From contig OU342815.1 of NCBI GenBank assembly GCA_910591455.2, forward strand, positions 24,124,562-24,188,561: a stretch of DNA of 64,000 nucleotides, in the 5' to 3' direction. The translations under genes were made by a program, and so were the position numbers. Below are positions 1 through 19,106 of the stretch, piece by piece. Within the stretch, counting starts at the first letter, position 1; each line of letters begins with the position of its first letter. Origin of the DNA: Pholis gunnellus (lineage: Eukaryota; Chordata; Actinopteri; Perciformes; Pholidae). Under the pieces are notes generated by a model. That model made no database searches. It was given only the letters and a program-made list of their open reading frames with translations, and was not told the origin of the DNA.

Positions 1-75
1 CAGCCCCGGACGTCTAAGAGCATCACAGACCTGTTGTTGCTCAATCTCGTGAGGCTGAACGCCACTCGTCCCTCT

Positions 76-416
76 AAAGGTGTGTGAACACCAAACGCCA
101 TGAACGCGGTGCGAATCGCGTTCATCAACTAACCTCCGGTATTTGTGTTAAACGCGGTGAATCGCGCTGGACGCGCCGGAGAGGGGGCGTGGCTTATCGG
201 CCTGAAAGCCGTTCAACTGTCCGCCATCAACCGTAGAAAAATCACCTCTATTTCTGCTCAGTACGTGTTGTGGAAGTCCCAGATATCACGGAGAGTTGAA
301 CGGCTTTCAGGCCGATAAGCCACGCCCCCTCTCCGGCGCGTCCAGCGCGATGCATGCGGATGAACCGGCGACTATTTGTGTTTTGCGTTCAGCGCGTTTG
401 GTGTTCACACACCTTT
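76..416. mobile_element. Foldback / MITE-like element
   Basis: Outer inverted termini (76-98 and 394-416) are perfect reverse complements, starting AAAGGTGTGTGAACACC. Nested inside is a perfect 56-bp inverted repeat (162-217 against 295-350) around a 77-bp spacer. No transposase is present. GTGTTCACACC-like sequence continues at 417-470, so a second related end may abut it. No clear target duplication is visible and the superfamily is unassigned. Confidence 0.65.
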
Positions 417-892
417 GGTTCACACACCTTGCACCAAACGCGGTGAAGAGGTGTGTTCACACCAAACGTGATCGCCGGGGACTATTTGTGTTCATTCGAT
501 ACCGGCGGCACGAATGACACGAAAATAATAGAAATCGCGTAAATCAACTTCCGGTGTTGTCATGGCAACGTTTATACGGTCAGCGTCAGCTACAGAACCG
601 GAGTCCTGTTCCGTTATTCACTCAAACATCTCCGCCACTTATTGAGCGGCGTAATAATCGCCGACACAACGAATCGTTAATGAAATTCGTTGCCAACTCT
701 TTTAATAATCGATCATTATCGATTTTATCGATTCGTTGTTGCAGCTCTACACACAATCTTAACTTTCACTTTATTTTACAACGTCTGCTGATTCAAACAT
801 TAGTGTTTATTATTACTTTGTGATAAACAAATAAACTTATTATCTTTAAATTCAGGAGCAAATGTCTCATTATATAAACAAACAGAACTAAA

Positions 893-1798
893 TATATAGT
901 ATTTATAATATATGTATAACATTAAATATAAATATATAGTATTTATAATATATGTATAACATTAAATATAAATATATAGTATTTATAATATATGTATAAC
1001 ATTAAATATAAATATATAGTAATTATAATATATGTATAACATTAAATATAAATATATAGTATTTATAATATATGTATAACATTAAATATAAATATATACT
1101 ATTTATAATATATGTATAACATTAAATATATAGTATTTATAATATATGTATAACATTAAATATATAGTATTTATAATATATGTATAACATTAAATATATA
1201 TATATAGTATTTATAATATATGTATAACATTAAATATAAATATATAGTATTTATAATATATGTATAACATTAAATATAAATATAGAGTATTTATAATATA
1301 TGTATAACATTAAATATATATATAGTAATTATAATATATGTATAACATTAAATATAAATATATAGTATTTATAATATATGTATAACATTAAATATATATA
1401 AATAGTATTTATAATATATGTATAACATTAAATATAAATATATAGTAATTATATATATGTATAACATTAAATATATATAGTAATTATAATATATGTATAA
1501 CATTAAATATAAATATATAGTATTTATAATATATGTATAACATTAAATATAAATATATAGTATTTATAATATATGTATAACATTAAATATATATATATAT
1601 ATAGTAATTATAATATATGTATAACATTAAATATAAATATATAGTAATTATATATATGTATAACATTAAATATAAATATATAGTATTTATAATANNNNNN
1701 NNNNNNNNNNNNNNNNNNNNNNNNNNNNNNNNNNNNNNNNNNNNNNNNNNNNNNNNNNNNNNNNNNNNNNNNNNNNNNNNNNNNNNNNNNNNNNATAT
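893..1798. repeat. AT-rich minisatellite, about 40-bp unit
   Basis: More than 18 tandem units built around TATAGTATTTATAATATATG followed by TATAACATTAAATATA, with small length changes. The array is interrupted by an assembly gap, so true length is unknown. It lies in what should be INTS6 intron 2. Confidence 0.95.
1695..1794. other. Assembly gap (100 N)
   Basis: Exactly 100 consecutive N, a conventional gap of unknown size, placed inside the AT-rich minisatellite. Confidence 0.99.
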
Positions 1799-2397
1799 AC
1801 ATATGGAATAAGTATTGCTGGAAAAGGAGACTTTCATTGAAACTCGTTTTTGATAAATAAAAAAATAAATTCTGCTTTATTTCTGATCCTTCTCTAGGAT
1901 TCCGAAAAATAATATAATTTCTGGTAAACTGGAAGAGAAAAATAAGGAAATTAAGTTTTAATATATTTAAATATATATAGTTAAATACTTTTGGAGGTAA
2001 AGTTTAATAAGGATGAATTATCTCTAATATATATATATATATATATATAATTTACATAAATATATATTTATACTTTTTTAATGTGTAAACTATTCTCTGA
2101 TGAATATATTAAACTTTAGTAAAGACACTAAAGATAACTTTAATAGAATCTTATTATCTGTCACCCTCCTCGCTCTATAAATAATACCCAGAGTTCCTTG
2201 CGGCTTCACACTGAAACAAAATGTCGGCCATGTTTTTTAAAAAAAAGGGGGGTATGAGCAGCTCCTCCTGGAGAGATCTATTTATTGGGTTTGTTGCCTT
2301 CCTCTCTATAGAATAATGTAATGTGGTGATCAGGGAGGTTGTGGACACCTTTAAAAAGCAAAGACGAGAAAAAAAAACAAAACAAGAAAAACTCTAC

Positions 2398-2674
2398 CTT
2401 TATCCCGAACGGAACGTCTTCAAAATTGACCAACATGTACCGGTCTCCTCGGCTGGCCGGATCTCTGCCTCTGAGCTGTGGAGACAGTAGACAGTTATTT
2501 ACCCACAAATCATCGGTTCGAGGACGGCGGCGGAAGGATATCAAGTCGTCTCTTACAGTATACCTTCATAAAAGTCTCAACCGCGCCTTTTGCTACGTCC
2601 AGAAAGGTAGTGCCCAGATGGGTGCGCTGGTTCATAGACGCAGACGTGTCTATCAGGAAAAGTAACACGGGCAT
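2398..2674 (-). CDS. INTS6: Integrator complex subunit 6, first two coding exons (partial)
   Basis: Start of Integrator subunit 6, a nuclear protein of the complex that cleaves snRNA and other Pol II transcripts. Exon 1 is 2564-2674 (ATG at 2674), 37 codons; exon 2 is 2398-2475, 26 codons; the intron is only 88 nt, GT at 2563 and AG before 2475. Exon 1 encodes the start of the N-terminal von Willebrand A fold, with the metal-site motif DTSAS and then NQRTHLGTTFLD; exon 2 continues with RDPASRGDRYMLVNFED. Both junctions are phase 0 and join smoothly. The residues fit INTS6 better than its paralogue INTS6L, and the WDFY2 and DHRS12 neighbours agree. Later exons must lie left of the window, since no further exon is seen in 1-2397; intron 2 would then hold the minisatellite and the gap. 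Confidence 0.88.
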
Positions 2675-5600
2675 TGTGGTGGTAACGACACGTTCTGCAT
2701 GACACAAAAAACACAAAAAAAAAAATCTTTTGTTCTCCTTCCGCCTCTCTGTGTGTCTCCTAGCCGTATCACCCCCTCTCTCTCTCTCTCAGCTAGCTAG
2801 TTAGCTCAAAGCTAGCTAGCTAGCATTAGCTCGCTAACTGTCTCTCACACATTCTTTTCCACAAAAAAAGAAAAGTGTAAAGAATAGTGAGTGTAGAAGC
2901 CCTTTTATCGGGCGAACTAAACTACAAAAAACCCTAAAAGGGACAGGTTATGGATTCACGAGGGATTTTGATTTTTTTACCATATTTTTGCGATTATTCC
3001 TAAGTTTCATAGTGATAAAAGTTGCCCCCTCATAGTGTGCCCTACACTGACTGCGCTTGTCTTCTTCTGTGGTGTTTTAGCAGAAGCTCCGCAGATAGAC
3101 CACGCCCCCTCTCATCCTACCCTCCCAAAGCAAGAAGGTCTGTCACCGTCACGTGTTCCGGAAAAAAAAAAAACTCCGCTTCCTCCATTGGCTGTCTGAA
3201 AGCCAGCTCATTACCATATTCATATAAGGTTTCTAAAGCTGAGGTCCTCTAAAATGCGCATGCGCAAGAGGCAGGAATGCGAGGAAAATGTCCTGTACAT
3301 GCGTTATATGGGAAAGAATACAACATATGTGGGTGGAACATATTATTTAAGAATGTGGATGATTACGTCATCCACATTTACTTCATCCCATGCACGGGCG
3401 GAGGCTTCTGTGACCGACAACACCCAATAAAGACTAAAGAGATAAAACTAAAGATCTATATATTAAAAAACAACAGTGACATATGAAACCAGGATTGCAC
3501 CTAAGAGTACACAGAAAGTAGTCGTTGACACTGTGGCACGTGACCAAAAAAAAAGAAGACAAGAAATAGTCTGAATAGTCTCTGACATGCGCACATCCCG
3601 CTCTATGAGATGGCATCACTTTGTCTTTCTTAACCTACATACTCGCTGGAAGATAATAAATGAAAATTGTGTCATTTATGATTCAATAAGTGAGATTCAG
3701 ACAGACTTCTGTCGTTGTTTCCCATCAGACACGAGTTATGTCACATACGATGTCTCAACTACAGGGGAGGCTGTGAAGCAGAGGGTTGTTTATGTTTGAT
3801 AAGAAGGCAAGAACATCTTTCATTATTAGTGTGATTATTATTATCATTATCATTATTTTTGCTTTAAGTGTTGATTTCCTGATTCTTCTATCAGCCTCAT
3901 CGTTTGTTAACTTTAGAGACGAGGCTTCACAATAAAAGCATGTGAAACTAAATGTCTCAGCTGCTTCACATCACACCGGGTGATTATACGGTCCACAAGC
4001 TTCAAATGACACATGACACCCAACCTTGTGCAATATAATTTCCATAATTGTAGCTCCTTGGAAAAATATCATCACTTCCGCAAAAAATAAGAGGAAACCA
4101 TCCGGTGGCAAAGAGGAGGAGGGACTACTGACACACACTCACACACACACACATACAGACACACTTACATACACACAGACACACAGAGACACACTCACAC
4201 ACAGACAGAGACACGCACACATAGACACACACATACAGATACACTTACATACACTCACACACACAGACACACAGACACACGCACACATATCCACGCTCAC
4301 ACACACAGACAGAGACACGCACACATAGAAACACACGTACAGATACACTCACACACACTCACACGGACACACACAAACACAAACAATTCGTTTTCCGGTT
4401 TGTGACTGACACGTTCTTTCAGAATAAAAGCATGTAGTTAGATGGTAATGGTACCTAGAGGGCAACGTTGTACACAATTACAATGGTATTAATTGTCAGT
4501 GTGAACCAACCGGTTATATAGTAGTAGTAGTAGTAGTAGTAGTAGTCGTAGTAAAACAAATGACCTTGCTTTTAAATTTAATTTGTAAGACATTTCAGAC
4601 CTTTATTCTGAAGTCCAGGCAACATGTGACCGGATATAATAGTCCTCAAGTTTCACAACTTTTTGTAAACAGCCTACAGAGGTACAAATATATAATGTTT
4701 CATATAGTTATGTTTTCTGATGTTAGTACTCAATAGATCTCAATAGATATTCTTTTTTATCTTTTTGTTTGAAGACATTAACTTATTTCGATTGGATCAA
4801 AACCAAGTGTCAGAAAGTGTTTTATTCTGAAAATAATTACCGGAAATGTTGTTGTCTGTTGAATGACTACTGTCAGTGGGACGTCACCGCACTGTATGAA
4901 GCTACCAGGAACTACCAAAATAAGACTTCCTTTTGTTTGCTTTCAACATAAAAGCAGGCTGAATTCGACCTTTAACGTTGCTGAAAGTTATACTTGACTG
5001 AATCATAACAACATTTATATTGAATTAAATTATTTGGTAAAGATTTTTTTAATTGAAAAAAACATGACACACAATATGTTAGATACATAAACATTTCCCC
5101 TCTTACAAAAGTACATTTAGTAGAGATCAAAAATAGACATGTAATGTAGAAAAAAGGGTAATAATAAACATGATAATGATACGTTAACTTAAATATTTCT
5201 TTAAGTAATTTACAGATTGTGTCATAAATATTATTAATTAATATAACTAAAATAATAAAAAGGAAACATTTAATCCAATTTTAATAAAGTAAATAAATAA
5301 ATTCACACACTCACATTAATGATTACGTATGGAAATTATATCTATAAATATATAGCCATTTAAAAAAATATATGAATACAGTATCAAATTAATAATAGAA
5401 GAAATTCTAAATTCTAAATATTTTTTACTGTTTTATTATTATTACAGTTTTATTATTATTAATTATTTACTTATTTATAATTGTTTTGATCTTATTTTTT
5501 ACCATGTATCCACTATGCTGCTGTAATCCTGTACATTTCTCCACTGCGGGAATAATAAATGATTATTTTATTTTATTTTATCTCATTTTAAAACGTTCAA

Positions 5601-5754
5601 TCGGAAGTTTTATTTTGTAGACCGGAAATGCTTTGTGTGTAAGCGGGTGTGTGTGTTGTCAGGTGACTGGGCCACCGTCACAACACCGCTGACAGCTAGC
5701 TTAGCTTAGCTAGCTAGCAGCTACATCGCCGTCGGACCGTCGGACCACCGACTC
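2675..5754. other. Intergenic region between divergent INTS6 and WDFY2
   Basis: Contains the presumed promoters and 5' UTRs of both genes. CTAGCTAG-rich stretches occur near each start (about 2790-2840 and 5695-5720). The middle is AT-rich with simple repeats (TAG repeats about 4520-4550). No further coding exon could be supported. Confidence 0.6.
4131..4384. repeat. Imperfect CA/CAGA microsatellite
   Basis: Mixed ACAC, ACAGAC and ACATAC runs over about 250 bp. Open frames through it on both strands are products of the repeat. Confidence 0.9.
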
Positions 5755-11358
<5,604 letters not shown>

Positions 11359-11481
11359 GTTCACCAAAGACCGGGGCGGTGCCAGGGAGGCGGTCTGAGA
11401 GAGAGAGAGAGAGAGAGGGGGGCACATCCATCGATATCCACGTCATCTGGATCTTATTTACCAGCTGCTCATCAGCGAGGA

Positions 11482-11725
11482 CTCTGTGGGACTCTACAGA
11501 ACTCTACGGGACTCTGCGGGACTCTGTAGGACTCTGTGGGACTCTACAGAACTCTACAGGACTCTGCGGGACTCTGTGGGATTCTACAGAACTCTACGGG
11601 ACTCTGCGGGACTCTGTAGGACTCTACAGAACTCTACAGGACTCTGTGGGACTCTACAGGACTCTACAGAACTCTGTGGGACTCTATAGGACCCTGTAGG
11701 ACTCTGTCGGACTCTGCAGGACTCT
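11482..11725 (+). repeat. 15-bp VNTR in WDFY2 3' UTR
   Basis: Units based on GGACTCTGTGGGACTCT and ACAGAACTCT repeated about 16 times. Confidence 0.93.
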
Positions 11726-11844
11726 GAAGCAGGACAGGTCTCTGTTGACACCAGGCCACAGACCGGTGGGTGTTTGAGTGACAGGTGGATTCTCTTAAGA
11801 GTTTAAAGTTGAGGAGTGGACTCCTTCATTTTCACGCATTCCTG

Positions 11845-12030
11845 CCGGCTTCCTCCTGGAAACAGGAAGTGAAGCGTTTCTTTCTGCTTCCTCCTGGAAA
11901 CAGGAAGTGAAGCGTTTCTTTCTGCTTCCTCCTGGAAACAGGAAGTGAAGCGTTTCTTTCTGCTTCCTCCTGGAAACAGGAAGTGAAGCGTTTCTTTCTG
12001 CTTCCTCCTGGAAACAGGAAGTGAAGCATT
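11845..12030 (+). repeat. 38-bp tandem repeat in WDFY2 3' UTR
   Basis: About five units; each contains CTTCCT and AGGAAG as a short inverted repeat, so each unit can form a small hairpin in the transcript. Confidence 0.93.
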
Positions 12031-13215
12031 TATTTTTGCTTTCTATTTTTGCTTTCCACTCAATCACCTTCATCCGGCTGCAGACCAGCGCCCCCTTCAG
12101 GTGGAGACGGGGTTCACTAGAGTTTAACATGTAAACGTTCAGTTCAATGCAGGCGTCAGCACTAGAAGCGGTTGCAGGTCTGTCCTGTAGATGGTGCTCA
12201 TGAGCTGATCAAAGTCTCTCTGCAGCTCTTTAACGAGACGGACGTGATGTTTGTATGTTGTACTTCAGTAGATGTTCTGCTGTGGACGTATTTTAGACTC
12301 CTAAAAGATTCTATATGAGTTTAAGTGAACGTTCTATTTAGAACATGTTCTCCTCTTTACCTTCATGACGGTGAACTGAAGCTGTTCTCTGATCTCTACA
12401 GACACCAGACTCCATGTGAACAGGTTCACCCTCAGAACTCAGGAGCTGCTCTGCTGCCTCCATCTGTTAGTGAGTCTGAGATGTTCAGAGACTTCAGTGT
12501 TTTAAAGACTCGCTGAGCTTCAGCAGTAGAGCAGTGACTCCTGAGTTCTGAGAGGTTAAATCACTGTTTACATGAATGGAGTCTGGTAGTACACCGACTG
12601 TGTACAAGTACAACATATAACCCACTTCTAAGCTTCACTACTGTCTCTTTAAATGCTGACGGTCGGACTGAATCAGTCGCAGGTTCGATCCCGGTTTCCG
12701 GTGCTTCGCTTCGTCTTCACTGTGTTGTTCTGGTCGAGAGAACCGGTACCAGTAACATCCCGGTCCGGTACCAGTTCCATCCGGTCCGGTACCAGTAACA
12801 TCCCGGTCCGGTACCAGTAACGTCCTTCTAAACGGTTACAAAGTGTCTTTATATCTAACGAGCAACTGAACCTCAGAGCTTTGGAAAAAGATTTCTTTCT
12901 CTCAGTTCACAGAAAACTACAGAGTGATGTCACGAAGAGGTGATGTCATCACCGATGATGTAAGAACACACAGTGTGTTTATGAACCAATCAGAGTGCAT
13001 GCTGGTCCTCGTGTGTCAGGAGATGATTCATTATTCACGTTCACATGAGAGGAAACAAATGAACATTTAACTTTTGTGTTTTATTTTTTATGTCGTTGCA
13101 CTGAAATCAAGAAGAAAAATACGACTCGAATCGCTGCTGTGAAGAGAAAATATGATTTTTTTATTTTGTATTTGTGATTATGTTGTTTGTGCTTTAATGA
13201 TCAGATGGAACAGTA

Positions 13216-13221
13216 AATAAA
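13216..13221 (+). terminator. Polyadenylation signal AATAAA, candidate for WDFY2
   Basis: AATAAA in GTAAATAAAAAG, 1.86 kb after the WDFY2 stop. Another AATAAA lies near 13410, so the choice is uncertain. Confidence 0.45.
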
Positions 13222-13240
13222 AAGTTTATGTTTCTATTCA

Positions 13241-14825
13241 TCACATTAAACATTCATAAAGGTCCGATTATATCCACCGTTTACTGTCATCACCTTTACT
13301 ACAGTAATCAAACACACGAGCTCTTTAACTACGTATCATAGTTGTTGTTTTTTGCAGACCAGCTTCTAATTTATGTTTTTAGTTTTAAGGTGTTTTTCTA
13401 ACATTTCCAATAAAATCAGCTGCAGATGTGATCCTGTGATCCTGTAAATTCATTCATAAATGTATCGTTCTGATGTGTTTGTGTGTTTTTTTTGTCGATG
13501 TAACGTGACGTAATAAAAGAGGCGGGGTCACCTCCTCGACCAATCAGGAGTCTTTGTTGTCTCGTTGGTCAGAATCACCTTTAAAGCAGAAATCATAAAT
13601 ATGAAATAAATAAACCTTTAAAGTTTGTGAACACGGAACCGTTATGTAGAGAAGAAATAGATGAAATGACCTTTTTATAAAATAGTAAATAACACATTAA
13701 GACTGGTGATGATGTAAAGACTCTTTACCGTGTGTGCAGTGTGAAGTTATTATTAAAACCATATTCAGCATTAACAGCTGTAACGTGATCTTTAACTGCA
13801 GCAGCTGATCCAGTGAAACGGTGAAATCAACAGAAGTTTCTTTATTTGCATCAAAGTAACCAAACAAAATACAAAACAATTCATCTTTTCATTCATATTC
13901 TAGAAAAAGAATATGAGATAAAAAACAATCAGATCATAATATTTAAGCAAATATATCAATAACTTGACAAAAATAAAATCTTCAAATTACTTTAAGACCA
14001 AAAGTCCAAAACAGTAAAAGTATGAAAGTTGATTTTAACGAGAAAAGTTGAAAGTCTTCATGACATCAGATGTTTTGATTTAAATTCATATATTAATACA
14101 TTCATATTCTCAGAGATCAAAGAACACATTAAAAACACAAAGTTACGTTTCCATTTAAAAAGTGTTTGATGTATCTGAGTTATAGAAGTCACTGATGATT
14201 AAATATATATTTTACAGATATTAAATATACAAAGTAGCGTTTTGTTAGTTACATTAAAGCGATCGATACATTTAACGATCAGCTCGTCTCCTGTTTTCTA
14301 GAATTCTAGAATAAAACAAACTTTATTTAAAACAGCAGACTCGTCTATCTGCACCAACATGAGGCTGTTCAAGTCTTTTAAATATATTATATATAGCCTC
14401 ATACATACATACATATATATATGTATGAGATGTATATATATATATCACTACTCAGTGAGGCTGCATGTGTGAAGTGGAGCATCAGACCAGATGAACTTGA
14501 TGTGAAAAGTTGGAATGTTTTATTTTAGTTTCGCCCAAATTTACCTCAACTCGTCGAGACTTTTAAGGTTTATTTGTTCTTCGGTTTCTTCAAGAATTCC
14601 TGGTAACACGAGGAGATTAACTGACAAATACGTTTTCATTTAAACTAGAGAATAAATAAAGAAGCTCGTTTTGATCGACTTGTTCTCTTTTTCCTGAAGA
14701 AAACTTTGTTCTTTAAAGTAAAGAAAAGTAGAAAAGCATCGTGTACGTAGAACCACGTGGTGATGTAAACGGTAATCATTGGTGAGTGCTTGGTGTTTTA
14801 TTTTGAAAGGTGCATTCAGAGACGT
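13241..14825. other. Region between the convergent WDFY2 and DHRS12 3' ends
   Basis: AT-rich and without supported exons. Probably holds the DHRS12 3' UTR on the minus strand; several AATAAA motifs occur on that strand (14797-14802 is only 24 nt past the stop). Confidence 0.5.
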
Positions 14826-17800
14826 TCACGGTTTGAACTTGAGGGAGAACTCCTCCAGAGCAGCGAGGAGCTTCTCCTCCTCCTGAGGAGACGACCGGGA
14901 GGAGGCCAGAGGGAGGTGAGTCGCTACGGCTTTACGATCTGGAAACACACGAATAAAGATATTCAGAGAGACGGAAACAGAAATCAATTTAAAGATAAAA
15001 GAGATGGACGAGCTAGCTAACTAGCAAGCTTTCTCGCCAGTACTGGAGAAAGACAAGCTAGCTAGCTAACTAGCCTGCTCTGAATATGGAAAAGCTAGCT
15101 AGCTATCTAGCCAGCTCTGGAAATGGACTAGTTAGCTAACTAGCTAACTAACCAACTCTGAAGCTTGACTAGCTGTCAGCTGTCCTCTCTGCAGCATGTA
15201 GAGAGGATCTTATATGTTCTTGCTAAACATGCTAGCCAGCGTTAACTAGCGTGTTCAGAGAATTATTACATTACAGTCGTTTAGCAGACGCTTTTATCGA
15301 TTTACAATTCAGATTCTATCACATTCACACACCGTGGGCACAGCTACAGGAGACATGTTTGGGGTTAAGTGTCTTGTTCAAGGAAACATCGACACGCGAC
15401 TAGCGGATCGAACTGCCGACCCTCTGATTGAAGGACGGCCCTGCTCTCCACTTAGCCACAGTCGCCCAAATAAATTACTATTCGACCCAAAGACATGTGT
15501 CCTGAGAGGAAAGAGCTTCCACACCGTGACTGGTCAGAACATTATTAGACGAGTTTTACGCTGCGACTCCCTCAAAGAAACAGGATTCACGGTTTGATTT
15601 GTTTCTGACCCTGGAAGAAGAGTCCGCTCGGCTGCTCCGTGGCGGCTGCAGACACAGCGAGCCACACCGCGGTGTCGGCGCCCATGACCTCCGTCCTCAG
15701 CTTGGACTGCATCTTAGCGTGGAAGGAAGGCATGGACGTCTGGACGGCTGCAGAGACAGACACACAACGTTACTTGGACGTCCAATCACAGGCTTTAATT
15801 CACGCTTTACTGTGAAAGGTCTTTATTTGTCTGGTATTTAGAATATAATCTATCTTTTATTATTAATGCACATTCAGCTGTGTTTAGAAACCAGTGACGT
15901 CTGTTAATCATCAGGTGAATTTATAATCCTCCGATGAAATAAATACAACAAATAAAAATAGAGTAACCTGGAGTGTCTGCCCAGCCGGGGTGCATGCAGG
16001 AGAAGTGAATGTCTTTGTGCAGAGAGGCCCACCTCTCTGTGAGGATCACCTGCTGTCTCTGTGAACACAACAGCACAACTACACGTCAGCACAACAACAC
16101 AACAACACACACTGACATCTGACGGCCCGGCTGTGCTGCGGTGAACCTCCCTCACTTTGTTCTGAGCGTAGGCCGCGGTGCCGTCAAACGCCCCCTTCTC
16201 AAACTGGAGGTCGTCCACGTTGAGCTTCTGTGTGAGCATTCCGCCCGACGACACGGTGATCTGAGAGCAGCTGAAGGTTCAATCATACGTCCAGTAAAAC
16301 TAAAAGATTCACAGAAGAAGAAGCGTCCGATTCAACCCACCACTCTCGGGTCTTCAGCCTTCTTGAGGGCGGGTATGAGCCCCGTGGTGAGGATGTATGT
16401 ACCTGGAACAAGGACAGAGACATCTGCTGCTGAGGATCAAAACAACTAACACACACCCGCTCACATTTGATCTGCTCTCTATTCAATGATAGGATTATAG
16501 TCAAACATTAAATTAAATTAGGAAGACGGGGATAAAATTCTGAGAAAAAACACAACATTTCAGTGATTAAAGTGACAGTGATGAAAAAAACCTTTTTTGG
16601 AATCAGTACTTGAAGTACTATCTTAGTATTTTAGAAGTACCCACCGAGTGTATTTGTGGCGAAGTTCTTCTCCAGCCCCTCCTCGGTGAGTTCTCTCTGG
16701 TTCACCATACAGCCGGCGTTGTTGATCTGGAGAACAAGAAGAGAGAAAGATTAACAAAGAGAATCTACACCAGGAGACAAACCTCTGCTTCATGTGTTAA
16801 AGCTGCATTCTCTCTAGTGTCCACCAGGGGGCGACTCCTCTGGTTGTATAGAAGTCTATGAGAAAATGACTCTACTTCTCTCTTGATTTATTACCTCAGT
16901 AAACATTGTAAACATGAGTTTATGGTCTCAATCTCTAGTTTCAAGTCTTCTTCAATACAGCATGATGTTCATTTAGTAAATGATGGTCCATTTAGAGTCA
17001 AACAGACCATAAAGCAGGGGATGCTTTAGGGGCGGGGCTACACAGTGATTGACAGGTCTCTACCGGAGACGTATACGGCGTCTCTACGTCACTCCTCCTC
17101 AGTCCACATATGGTCACTTCCTGTTCACTGGATGCCAAAAGAAAACCAAGATAGCGACGGCGAAATCTTTGAACTTAAGGCTTCAAAACGTCCACAAACC
17201 AACGAGAGACGTCCCCATGATGACGTCCTCTTCCTATAAACTCTCTGTGGTCTACAGACCTACCAGGACGTGAACGCTGCTGCTCTCAGAGAAGCTCTGG
17301 GTGAACTCCCACACTTGTCTGGCGCTGGACATGTCAACGATGTGGACGTGAACGTTCTGGGAAGAAACAGGAAAAACATGAAAACCAAAGAAATTAACGT
17401 TCTGTTGAAGAAGACGAGGAAGAGACAGGAGGAGGCGAGGAAGAGACGGGAGGAGGAGAGGAATCAAGGAGGCACAAAGACGCAGCATGTCCTGAACTGT
17501 GGAGGAGCAGCTGCAGTGTCATCTGGTCATAGTGAACTCACAGCAGGTCAACACTTTCACCAACATTTGTATTTGTGACATAATCCATCTCTAATGGAGC
17601 AGCAGACTTCTCACCTGGTTTTTACTCCGTTCCACGATTTCTTCTTTGGCGGCTTCTGCTCGGCTCTTGTTTCTACAGACCATGTGAACGGTTCCTCCTG
17701 CAGACACACAAACACACATCAGAGGAAGATCTCCTCTCCATGTCTCACTGCTGTCAGAAGACCTCCTCTCCATGTATCACTGCTGTCAGAAGATCTCCTC

Positions 17801-19007
17801 TCCATGTATCACTGCTGTCAGAAGAAGATCTCCTCTCCATGTATCACTGCTGTCAGAAGATCTCCTCTCCATGTATCACTGCTGTCAGAAGAAGATCTCC
17901 TCTCCATGTATCACTGCTGTCAGAAGATCTCCTCTCCATGTATCACTGCTGTCAGAAGATCTCCTCTCCATGTATCACTGCTGTCAGAAGATCTCCTCTC
18001 CATGTATCACTGCTGTCAGAAGATCTCCTCTACTATTTTCAGCGGCGGATGAATCCACATTTGGTGCTCTAGTGCAGGGTTCTTCAATTAAAGTTTGTGA
18101 ATCCTGGACTATAGAAAATAAATCTGGAGCTCAGACAACCTGCTGCCAACCAAGGAGCTGATTGTTGATTTTAGAAACAAGGAGCTGAAGACACACATCT
18201 GTCTACATCACGGGAGCTCAAGTGGAGGTACGCATCACTGTGTGCTTGGCTGACATCTCGAAGTGGATGACGACACACCACCTCAAGCTCAACCTGGACC
18301 AAACCGAGCTGCTGTTCCTCCCGGTGAAGAGTTGCCCGCACCGAGACCCGTCCATCACCATGGACGAGACCGTGATGACGCCAACTCAGACTGTGAGGAA
18401 CCTGGGTGTGACCCTGGACGACCAGCTGTCGTTCTCAGCAAACATCTCATCGGTTACTCGCTCCTGCAGATTCCTGCTCTACAACATCAGGAGGATTCTC
18501 CTCTTCCTCACTGAGGAGACGGAGCAGGTCCTCATCCAGGCTCTGGCCATCTCCCTCCTGGTCTACTGCAGCTCTCTACTTGTCGGAGCCCCGGCGTCGG
18601 CCATCAGACCTCTGGAGCTCGTCCAGAAAGCTGCAGCTCGTCTGGTGTTCAATCGCCCCAAGTTCTCCCACAACCTCCCTTCTCCGTGCTCTACACTGGC
18701 TCCCTGTAAGAGCTCTCATCCAGGTTCATACTCTGGTGCGCAGAGCTCAAAGGATGCTGACAGACTAAACCTCCAGACGTCTGAGAAGAGGTGTAGAGGT
18801 ATCAGCTGCTGAACCAGCAGACTTCAGACCAGCTCCTCCTCCACATAGAACCTGGTTTGACGCTCACCTCTGATGGAGACTTCCTGCGCCATGGCTTTCC
18901 CGATGCCGCTGTTGGCTCCTGTGATCATGAAGGACCTCCCACTCAGGTCCACCTCCAGGTCTGAGGGACAGAAACGCTTCGCTGCTGCTTCATAGCCACT
19001 CCTGTTA

Positions 19008-19106
<99 letters not shown>

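Larger units (their letters stand above)
11359..13240 (+). other. WDFY2: WDFY2 3' UTR (probable)
   Basis: Follows the stop at 11356-11358. Carries a 15-bp-type VNTR (ACTCTACAGA and relatives, 11482-11725) and a 38-bp tandem repeat (11845-12030). Only the polyadenylation hexamers mark its end, so the true length is uncertain. Confidence 0.55.

Noticed and set aside
4026..4348. Thr/His and Cys/Val-rich frames
   Set aside because: Direct products of the CA/CAGA microsatellite.
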